In this document: positions 7,111 through 11,964 of the stretch, one piece after another
Position numbering within the stretch: the first letter of the stretch is position 1
How the letters are laid out: each line of letters opens with the position of its first letter
Program-made: the position numbers and the translations under genes
Assembly: GCA_902490095.1 (NCBI GenBank)
Contig: CABUCQ010000055.1
Span: 1-11,964, forward strand
DNA length: 11,964 nucleotides
Source: an uncultured Collinsella sp.
GTDB lineage: Bacteria; Actinomycetota; Coriobacteriia; Coriobacteriales; Coriobacteriaceae
Direction of reading: 5' to 3'
Notes under the pieces: generated by a model
Databases searched by the model: none
What the model was told of the DNA's origin: nothing
What the model saw: the letters and a program-made list of their open reading frames with translations, nothing else

Positions 7111-7929
7111 ATGGCTGAGATGACGCTCGAGGGTGTGGACGCTCGTCCCGAGGACTCTGCGTTTGCCCTGGGTCGCGTGCATTCGATCGAGACGATGGGA
7201 ACGGTCGACGGTCCCGGCATCCGCTTCGTAGTGTTTGTCCAAGGCTGTCCCATGCGCTGCGCGTATTGCCACAATCCCGATACTTGGTCTGTTAACGGCG
7301 GCACCATGGTGACTGTCGAGCACCTGATGGACGAGTTCCAGAGTAACCATGAGTTTTACCGCAGCGGCGGCATTACGGTTTCGGGTGGCGAGCCGCTCCT
7401 GCAGCCCGAGTTTTTGGCCGATCTGTTCCGTGCAATGCACAACAACCCCGATGGCCGCGTGCATACCTGCCTCGACAGCTGCGGCTATGCGTTTGACCCC
7501 AACCATCCCGAGAAGTTCGATGCCGTACTCAACGAGACCGATATGGTGCTGCTCGACATTAAACATGCCGATCCCGTCGAGCATAAAAAGCTGACCGGTT
7601 GCGATCCCGCACGCATTCTGGCGTTTGGCGATGAGCTTGCCCGTCGCAAGATTAAGGTTGTTATTCGCCACGTGGTAGTGCCGGGTATCACCGATACGGT
7701 GGAGGAATGCGAGAAGCTCGGTCGCCTGATCGCCCCGTGGCATAACGTGGTCGGTCTGGAAATGCTGCCGTATCACACGATGGGCGTTGTCAAGTATGAG
7801 CAGCTGGGCATTCCCTATAAGCTCGAGGGCGTTCCACAGATGGATACCGCGCGCATGCCCGAGCTGCGCAACGCTGTCATGACGGGCATGAAAAAGCGCC
7901 GCGCGGAACTCAAAAACGCCATCGGCTAG
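7111..7929 (+). CDS. pflA: Pyruvate formate-lyase activating enzyme (radical SAM)
   Basis: This 272-residue protein activates pyruvate formate-lyase by generating a 5'-deoxyadenosyl radical that removes a hydrogen from the lyase's catalytic glycine, under anaerobic conditions. After a short extra N-terminus (about 20 residues) it has GRVHSIETMGTVDGPGIRFVVF, then the CX3CX2C cluster motif with Cys46, Cys50 and Cys53 in QGCPMRCAYCHNPDTW. The SAM-binding GGEP motif is in VSGGEPLLQPEF. The C-terminal part carries MVLLDIKH and LEMLPYHTMGVVKYE, both typical of PflA. AAGG lies 8 bases before the ATG at 7111; the ATG at 7120 is an alternative. No pflB gene is adjacent in the window, so the target lyase is elsewhere or outside it. 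A related glycyl-radical-enzyme activase is less likely, because the insert with extra ferredoxin-like cysteines typical of those is absent. Confidence 0.94.
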   Translation: MAEMTLEGVDARPEDSAFALGRVHSIETMGTVDGPGIRFVVFVQGCPMRCAYCHNPDTWSVNGGTMVTVEHLMDEFQSNHEFYRSGGITVSGGEPLLQPEFLADLFRAMHNNPDGRVHTCLDSCGYAFDPNHPEKFDAVLNETDMVLLDIKHADPVEHKKLTGCDPARILAFGDELARRKIKVVIRHVVVPGITDTVEECEKLGRLIAPWHNVVGLEMLPYHTMGVVKYEQLGIPYKLEGVPQMDTARMPELRNAVMTGMKKRRAELKNAIG

Positions 7930-7944
7930 CGATCCATTTTCGCC

Positions 7945-7989
7945 CCCAAGGGCACTCATTGGGGACAGACTTAAATGAGTGCCCCTGGG
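7945..7989 (+). repeat. REP-like hairpin downstream of pflA
   Basis: A perfect 11-bp inverted repeat, GGGCACTCATT (7950-7960) with AATGAGTGCCC (7974-7984), extends by four more pairs across one mismatch to 7945-7989. The 13-base loop begins GGGGACAGACTT. No T run follows, so termination would be inefficient. Sequences with GGGGACAGAYTT in small hairpins recur between genes in many bacteria and resemble REP units; that is recollection and was not tested here. Confidence 0.5.
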
Positions 7990-8019
7990 CACCAAGTTGA
8001 TTGCCAAAGAGCCCCGTCA

Positions 8020-8086
8020 AGTTGCGGTGGAATAGTTCTTGTTTTTCGGCTTATGCCGACCAAATAGGAACTATTCCACCGCAACT
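8020..8086. repeat. 67-bp palindromic element with perfect 19-bp arms
   Basis: AGTTGCGGTGGAATAGTTC (8020-8038) is the exact reverse complement of 8068-8086. The pairing continues inward with wobbles and a small internal loop to a CGGC/GCCG apex with a TTAT loop (8047-8058), so nearly the whole 67 bases can fold into one hairpin. It lies between pflA and the serine hydrolase gene, after the REP-like hairpin. It may be a dispersed palindromic repeat or a terminator (TTTT at 8090-8093, just past the stem). Confidence 0.65.
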
Positions 8087-8179
8087 GCGTTTTGGGCGGA
8101 GATGCGCAACAGAATCGCGCCATTTGGATAAATACGCTTGTGGTTTCTTTAAAGACGCCTTAAACGCCGCTGAATATCT

Positions 8180-8207
8180 TTGGAAAGAAATGCCTGCTCG
8201 GTATTAT
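8180..8207 (+). promoter_or_regulatory. Promoter of the serine hydrolase gene
   Basis: TTGGAA (8180-8185) and TATTAT (8202-8207) are separated by 16 bp. The expected transcript start near 8214 leaves a leader of about 30 bases with AGGAG at 8235-8239, five bases before the GTG start. Confidence 0.55.
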
Positions 8208-8244
8208 GCTGCTCGTATATGAACGGTAGCAGTCAGGAGACCAC

Positions 8245-9342
8245 GTGCGAAACAACGCATCGCGGGACGAGTATATGCCGCAGCATAGCAGCAGATATGA
8301 GACGAAGGGCACGCCTTCGCGTGGCCTTGCTGACGCTCGCATCCGCGTGACGAAGATTGCCGCCATTGGGATGCTAACGTTGGCGGTTATTATCCTCGGA
8401 ATTACCGCCAAAACCTACGCGTCGGAGCGAATGGCACACTCAGATGCGTCAACGGTACAGACGCAAAACGAGAAGGTTTCAAAGTCCAAAGCGTCGGCAG
8501 ATCTCAAGACGAGACTTTCGAAGGCGGACTTCAACGATATCCCTTCGGGTGATGCCGTTCAGACCTTCTCGTTGGTGGATAACAAGACTCCTACCTTGGA
8601 GGATGAGAGCCTTGCCTTGCTCCAGGATGCCCTGAGTCGGGCGCAGGAGCTAGGCGATGTGGGTGTGGTGTTCTACGACCTGTCAAGCGGCAAGGGCGTG
8701 ACGTATAACCCCGATGTCGAGGTTTACGGTGCGAGTAGCTATAAGGCGCTCTATGCGTTGTACATCTGCGAATCTCTGGTCGAGACGGGTCAGGTTTCAC
8801 TCGATGATTCCCTTGGCACCTATGGTGGCTACAACATGGGTTGGCAGACGGTGCGCGACCTGATCGATGCCGCGGTCGTTAATTCGGACAACGATTCGTT
8901 TATTGCGTTACGCGCGGCGTTTGACCGTGTCAGTTACGAGGATTGGATTGCCAGTCTTGGCATCGATTACGATACCGCACTCGATCCGATGAGTGATTTT
9001 CCCACCTATTGCCCGCGCACCTCGGCCAAGTTGTGGCGCGAGATGAGCGAGTATTTGAGCCGTGATAGCGAGACGTCGCAATGGCTGTCGGGCCTTCTGA
9101 CCTCTACGACCCGGTCCTTTATCCGCGACGGCATTGCGGACGACCATGCCTTGGTGCGCAACAAGGCCGGCTGGATTAGCGAGGCAGGTTGCAATGCGAC
9201 GTGTGATGCTGGCCTCATCGATGTCGACGGTGACATCTACATTATGAGCATCATGACATCGATGCCATGGAGCGATCGCTCGAGTGAGCTGGTGACTGTG
9301 ATTGCTAAGACATTCTTTGATACCCGAGCTGCGCTGGCCTAA
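8245..9342 (+). CDS. Membrane-anchored class A beta-lactamase-like serine hydrolase
   Basis: This 365-residue protein starts with GTG; AGGAG lies 5 bases before it, and no ATG upstream fits. A charged N-terminus is followed by one hydrophobic segment at about residues 34-56 (KIAAIGMLTLAVIILGITAKTYA). This should be an uncleaved anchor leaving the rest outside the membrane. After a Ser/Lys/Thr-rich linker (about 60-110), the catalytic domain shows the serine-active-site motifs of the beta-lactamase/penicillin-binding protein fold: SSYK at 164-167, SDN at 214-216, and KAG at 307-309 in place of the usual K(T/S)G. The active-site spacing fits class A enzymes. It probably acts on peptidoglycan peptides or is a divergent beta-lactamase-like protein. 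True antibiotic hydrolysis cannot be inferred, and no omega-loop glutamate could be placed with confidence. It has its own promoter and stands alone. Confidence 0.82.
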   Translation: MRNNASRDEYMPQHSSRYETKGTPSRGLADARIRVTKIAAIGMLTLAVIILGITAKTYASERMAHSDASTVQTQNEKVSKSKASADLKTRLSKADFNDIPSGDAVQTFSLVDNKTPTLEDESLALLQDALSRAQELGDVGVVFYDLSSGKGVTYNPDVEVYGASSYKALYALYICESLVETGQVSLDDSLGTYGGYNMGWQTVRDLIDAAVVNSDNDSFIALRAAFDRVSYEDWIASLGIDYDTALDPMSDFPTYCPRTSAKLWREMSEYLSRDSETSQWLSGLLTSTTRSFIRDGIADDHALVRNKAGWISEAGCNATCDAGLIDVDGDIYIMSIMTSMPWSDRSSELVTVIAKTFFDTRAALA

Positions 9343-9349
9343 CGTGTTC

Positions 9350-9366
9350 GTTTGACGAGGTCAAAC
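9350..9366. promoter_or_regulatory. Perfect 7-bp inverted repeat in the mtnN promoter region
   Basis: GTTTGAC-GAG-GTCAAAC is a 17-bp perfect inverted repeat just after the hydrolase stop codon. It overlaps the TTGACG that would be the mtnN -35 box, so it could be a regulator site. It could also be a small terminator hairpin for the hydrolase gene, followed by AAAA rather than T. Its arms resemble the half-site of the LacI operators but in the opposite arrangement. Confidence 0.4.
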
Positions 9367-9382
9367 AAAATGCTGGTACCAT
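9352..9382 (+). promoter_or_regulatory. Possible promoter of mtnN-engB
   Basis: TTGACG (9352-9357) and TACCAT (9377-9382) are separated by 19 bp, slightly long. The -10 box lies within the 8-bp palindrome TGGTACCA (9374-9381) and its flank. The leader would be about 30 bases. Confidence 0.35.
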
Positions 9383-9420
9383 ACCGTGGTTGAGAATTTC
9401 GTATAGGTTTGGGGAATGGC

Positions 9421-10161
9421 ATGGCTACCATCGCGATTATCGGTGCGCTCGAAAAAGAGATCATGCAGATTAAGGAAGAGTTGAGCAACGTTTGCATGGT
9501 ACAGGAGGCGGGCTTGAACGTTGTGACCGGCGGGCTCGACGGCCTGTCGATTGTCGCCACGACGGCGGGTATGGGCACGGTAAACGCTGCCGCCGCAACA
9601 CAGCACCTCATTAGCAAGTATGCTCCACAGGCAGTTGTGTTTTCTGGTATCGCAGGTGGCCTGAATCCCAAGCTCCATATCGACGATGTCGTCATTGGCA
9701 AATGCCTGCGCTATCTAGATACCGATACCGCGCTTATCGCCGAGTCTGCACCGGGGCTCGAGGAGTTTGTCTCGACGCCTGCGCTGGTCGATATTGCCGC
9801 CGATGTGCTTGCTGAGCGTGGGTTTGTTGATGCTTCGACAAATGCGACCGCTTCGAACGAGGGCGCAAAGCAGTTCCTGGTCGGCACGATTGCCACGGGT
9901 AACCGCTTTGTGACGGGCGCCGCTATGCGCAATGATGCCATCGAGGCGACGCATGCCGATTGTGTCGGCATGGAGGGCGCGGCAATTGCCCATGTCGCAA
10001 CCAAAAATGGTGTCGATTGCCTGGTGCTGCGTGCTATCAGCGATAATTGTGACGAGGCGTATGATGCGATTTGCGACCGCGAGTTCGATTTGTTCGAGTA
10101 TGCGCGTGCCGCAAGCGATATCACGCTCGATATCGTTCGACGCATTGCCGCTGCGCAATAG
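9421..10161 (+). CDS. mtnN: 5'-methylthioadenosine/S-adenosylhomocysteine nucleosidase
   Basis: This 246-residue cytoplasmic enzyme removes adenine from methylthioadenosine and S-adenosylhomocysteine, clearing inhibitory by-products of SAM use and feeding methionine salvage. The protein opens with IAIIGALEKEI, with Glu13 matching the conserved Glu12 of E. coli Pfs. It continues with TTAGMGTVNAAAATQHLI, FSGIAGGLNPKLHIDDVVIG, the late ATGNRFVTG, VGMEGAAIAHV with Glu185, and LRAISD with catalytic Asp208 (Asp197 in E. coli). Length is close to the 232 residues of E. coli Pfs. I chose the ATG at 9421, with GGGGA five bases upstream. A TTG at 9409 in the same frame would add four residues and is less likely. 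engB starts 37 bases downstream with no clear promoter between, so the two are probably co-transcribed. Substrate preference between the two nucleosides cannot be read from sequence. Confidence 0.93.
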   Translation: MATIAIIGALEKEIMQIKEELSNVCMVQEAGLNVVTGGLDGLSIVATTAGMGTVNAAAATQHLISKYAPQAVVFSGIAGGLNPKLHIDDVVIGKCLRYLDTDTALIAESAPGLEEFVSTPALVDIAADVLAERGFVDASTNATASNEGAKQFLVGTIATGNRFVTGAAMRNDAIEATHADCVGMEGAAIAHVATKNGVDCLVLRAISDNCDEAYDAICDREFDLFEYARAASDITLDIVRRIAAAQ

Positions 10162-10198
10162 CGCGTTTTTTGCAAGATCCTACGACCAAGGAGTGTCC

Positions 10199-10789
10199 AT
10201 GGCCGATTCCATTAACTACCAGCTTGCCAAGTTCGTCGCCAGCTACGGCAAGGTTTCGCAGATCCCCGAGTCCACCTGTCCCGAGGTGAGCTTCGTTGGC
10301 CGCTCAAATGTGGGCAAGTCGTCCATCATGAACAAGCTCTTTGGCCGCAAGAACCTGGTGAAGGTTTCGAGCACGCCGGGCAAGACGAGCAACATCAATT
10401 TCTTCGAGGCCGACGACGTGCACTTTGTGGACCTGCCGGGCTACGGTTTCGCCCGTCGTTCCAAGGCCGAGCGCGACCGCTGGGCCGAGCTCATCGGCGA
10501 CTTCTTCGACTCCGAGCGCAGCTTTAACTTGGTTGTGTCGCTAGTGGACATTCGCCATGACCCCAGTAAGCTCGACCATGACATGATCGACTACCTGCAG
10601 GGCAACGAGTTCAACTTTATCGTCTGCCTCACCAAGGCCGACAAGCTCAGCCGCACCCAGCAGGCCCGCCAGGCAGCTGCCATCAAAAAGCAACTCAACG
10701 TCCCTGCCGAAAACGTGATCATCACAAGCTCCCAGACCGGCACCGGCATCGACGAACTCAAGCGCCGCATCGCCGAAGCCTGCCTCTAA
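10199..10789 (+). CDS. engB: Ribosome-biogenesis GTP-binding protein EngB (YihA/YsxC)
   Basis: This 196-residue small GTPase acts in late assembly of the large ribosomal subunit. All five G motifs are present: G1 GRSNVGKSS at 34-42, G2 around Thr59 in SSTPGKTSNINFF, G3 DLPGYG at 78-83, G4 TKAD at 145-148, and G5 SSQTGTG near the C-terminus. The FVGRSNVGKSS and VDLPGYGFA wording is specific to EngB rather than to Era, EngA or HflX. I chose the ATG at 10199 because AAGGAG ends five bases before it and homology begins there. The reading frame stays open upstream to 9932, but that part overlaps mtnN in another frame and is not coding. It follows mtnN after 37 bases. Its codon use is more uniformly C/G-ending than that of mtnN, as expected for a more highly expressed gene. 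Confidence 0.96.
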   Translation: MADSINYQLAKFVASYGKVSQIPESTCPEVSFVGRSNVGKSSIMNKLFGRKNLVKVSSTPGKTSNINFFEADDVHFVDLPGYGFARRSKAERDRWAELIGDFFDSERSFNLVVSLVDIRHDPSKLDHDMIDYLQGNEFNFIVCLTKADKLSRTQQARQAAAIKKQLNVPAENVIITSSQTGTGIDELKRRIAEACL

Positions 10790-10867
10790 TAAGTGCCCCA
10801 GCCTAGCAAGAGCCCTCCCCAATAAAGAGCCAAATTATCAGCCCGGCGCCCCTTCAAAGCGTGGGTC

Positions 10868-11054
10868 CCTGTAGACATCGCTCGCCACGTTGCCATAGGG
10901 CCACCCAGGGGCATCCCCTTAAAAATATTCCGCAGCACGAGGCCCGCTTATCCGCAGCTCCGAAGGAGCAGGATAAGCGGGCCTCAAGTGCGAGGACGTT
11001 TTTAAGGGGATGCCCCTGGGTGGCCCGGACAGACCGATCGGCGATGTCTACAGG
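10868..11054. repeat. 187-bp nested palindrome between convergent engB and thrB
   Basis: Three perfect inverted segments share a centre near 10962: an outer 14 bp CCTGTAGACATCGC (10868-10881 with 11041-11054), a middle 28 bp (10898-10925 with 10999-11026), and an inner 15 bp GAGGCCCGCTTATCC (10939-10953 with 10971-10985). The core is GCTCC-GAA-GGAGC (10957-10969). Unpaired stretches of 14-16 and 13 bases separate them. Each middle arm also holds its own small palindrome, GGGGCATCCCC (10908-10918) or GGGGATGCCCC (11006-11016). On either strand the inner stem is followed by TTTTT about 13 bases later, so it can serve as a bidirectional terminator. It has the shape of a MITE or long palindromic repeat. 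The right tip includes the thrB stop codon. No target-site duplication was visible. Confidence 0.85.
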
Positions 11055-11929
11055 TACTCGATTTGAGCGCCTTCCGTGTCGCACGTCAGAATATGCGTAT
11101 CACACTTAGGGAACTGCTCGCGCAGCTTGACCTGCAGGAACTTTGCCACGATGGTGTCGTCGGTCACAGCCATAAGGGTCGAGCCCGATCCGCTGATCCA
11201 GATGGTCTTGGCGCCGCCGTTAAGGCAGGTGTCGCGCACGGCGTTGTAGTCGGGAATCAGACGACGACGATAGGGTTCCTGGATGCGGTCGTCATTGGCG
11301 GCGGCAATCAGGTCGAGGTTGCCGGACTCAAGACCGCGCGTCATGCCGGCGATGCGGCCCATCTGCCATACGGCGGTGGAGAGCGGAATCTCCTGCGGCA
11401 CGACCTTGCGTGCCTCGCTCGTGTGTACCTCGTAAGGCGGAATCACGGTAATAAAACGCAGGCGATCGCTCACCTCGTAGCGCAGGCACTGGGGGAGCGA
11501 ATCGGTCGGCGTAAAGGAGCAGACGGCGCCGCCCAGGATAGCGGGGGCGACGTTATCGGGATGGCCCTCGACCTCGGTGGCAATGCGGACGAGCTCGGCA
11601 CGGTCGACGGTGTGGCCTGTCAGCGCGGCGGCGGCCATAATGCCGGCGACGACACAGGTGGAGCTGGAGCCCAGGCCGCGGGCGACGGGAACGTCAGTCT
11701 GAATGTCGATGGCGACGGGGAAGGCCGGCTCGCCCCATGCGGCCAGTGCATCGACAAAGCTAACGTAGACCAGGTTGTTCTCGTTTTGGAATTCCTCGGG
11801 GCAGCCCGTGATGGTGAGTTTGTCGGCGCGCTCGAAGGTGAAGTGCGAGTAGAGGCTGACGGCCATGCCGAGGGTATCGTAGCCAATGCCCAAGTTGGCG
11901 CTTGTTGCTGGGACGGTGATCTTGATCAT
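11048..11929 (-). CDS. thrB: Homoserine kinase (GHMP family)
   Basis: This 293-residue cytoplasmic kinase phosphorylates L-homoserine with ATP, the step before threonine synthase in threonine biosynthesis. The three GHMP motifs are in order: an N-terminal VPATSANLGIGYDTLG at residues 6-21, the phosphate-binding loop PVARGLGSSST at 81-91, and a C-terminal WISGSGSTLMAV near 246. The homoserine-kinase segment EGHPDNVAPAILGG is also present. GGAGGA lies five bases before the ATG, which confirms the start. On the minus strand, 24 bases of upstream sequence are visible. One frame there stays open into a TGA that overlaps the thrB ATG (ATGA), and another stops with TAA about 28 bases before it. Either could end an upstream gene of the pathway such as homoserine dehydrogenase, but this cannot be told. 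The last two sense codons' final bases and the TAG stop lie in the right tip of the large palindrome. Confidence 0.96.
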   Translation of the reverse strand: MIKITVPATSANLGIGYDTLGMAVSLYSHFTFERADKLTITGCPEEFQNENNLVYVSFVDALAAWGEPAFPVAIDIQTDVPVARGLGSSSTCVVAGIMAAAALTGHTVDRAELVRIATEVEGHPDNVAPAILGGAVCSFTPTDSLPQCLRYEVSDRLRFITVIPPYEVHTSEARKVVPQEIPLSTAVWQMGRIAGMTRGLESGNLDLIAAANDDRIQEPYRRRLIPDYNAVRDTCLNGGAKTIWISGSGSTLMAVTDDTIVAKFLQVKLREQFPKCDTHILTCDTEGAQIEYL

Positions 11930-11964
11930 GTGAGTCCTCCTGGCGTGCCTGGCTGTTTAGTTCG

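Larger units (their letters stand above)
7930..8244. other. 315-bp gap with two palindromic elements and a promoter
   Basis: No gene is supported here. The stretch holds a hairpin of the REP type at 7945-7989, a larger hairpin at 8020-8086, and the promoter and ribosome binding site of the next gene at 8180-8239. A 73-codon open frame starting at 8001 runs through the second hairpin and has no ribosome binding site, so I did not call it. Confidence 0.8.

Noticed and set aside
8020..8086. Integron attC site
   Set aside because: The hairpin size fits, but the arms begin GTTGCGG and end CCGCAAC, which do not match the required GTTRRRY and RYYYAAC cores, and no integrase or gene cassette is present.
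8001..8222. 73-codon plus-strand open frame
   Set aside because: It runs through the 67-bp hairpin and the promoter of the next gene, has no ribosome binding site, and resembles no known protein.
9932..10198. 89-residue N-terminal extension of EngB
   Set aside because: The extension lies in the mtnN coding region in another frame. A strong AAGGAG and the family's usual start point are at 10199.
10854..11109. Open frames of 76 codons (minus) and 82 codons (plus) across the large palindrome
   Set aside because: Both translate the same inverted arms and so share peptides such as ATQGHPLKN and FLRGCPWVA. They lack ribosome binding sites, and one overlaps the end of thrB. They are by-products of the palindrome.

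Overview
The window is about 12 kb of moderately GC-rich chromosomal DNA. Strong Shine-Dalgarno sequences, the gene content and the protein character suggest a gut actinobacterium of the class Coriobacteriia, most likely Collinsella or a close relative. This assignment rests on general resemblance, since no search was possible. Ten protein-coding genes are supported: nine on the plus strand and one (homoserine kinase) on the minus strand. No RNA genes, insertion sequences or CRISPR arrays were seen.

Region 1 (1-5793) is a sucrose or fructo-oligosaccharide utilisation locus. It holds a LacI-type repressor, a divergent GH32 enzyme, a PTS IIBC permease of the sucrose/beta-glucoside type without a IIA domain, and a canonical GH32 enzyme of the sucrose-6-phosphate hydrolase type. 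Four copies of a 15-bp motif, AAACGNTTGACATAT, lie only ahead of the repressor gene and ahead of the first GH32 gene. Two of them form a tandem 17-bp direct repeat on a good promoter, so the repressor probably controls both itself and the operon. The likely flow is PTS import and phosphorylation of a fructosyl sugar, then cytoplasmic cleavage by the GH32 enzymes. A 17-bp-stem hairpin separates the permease from the second GH32 gene and may set their relative expression.

Region 2 (5794-9342) holds separately promoted single genes: a DegV-family fatty-acid-binding protein with a long structured leader, pyruvate formate-lyase activating enzyme (no pflB beside it), and a membrane-anchored class A beta-lactamase-like serine hydrolase. 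The 315-bp gap after pflA carries two distinct hairpin elements, one with perfect 19-bp outer arms, that look like dispersed palindromic repeats.

Region 3 (9343-11964) has mtnN (MTA/SAH nucleosidase) and engB (ribosome-assembly GTPase), probably co-transcribed, converging on thrB (homoserine kinase). Between engB and thrB lies the most striking structure in the window: a nested, nearly symmetrical palindrome of 187 bp with perfect arm segments of 14, 28 and 15 bp around a small central hairpin. Its right tip contains the last codons and the stop codon of thrB. It could be a bidirectional terminator, a MITE-like palindromic repeat, or both.
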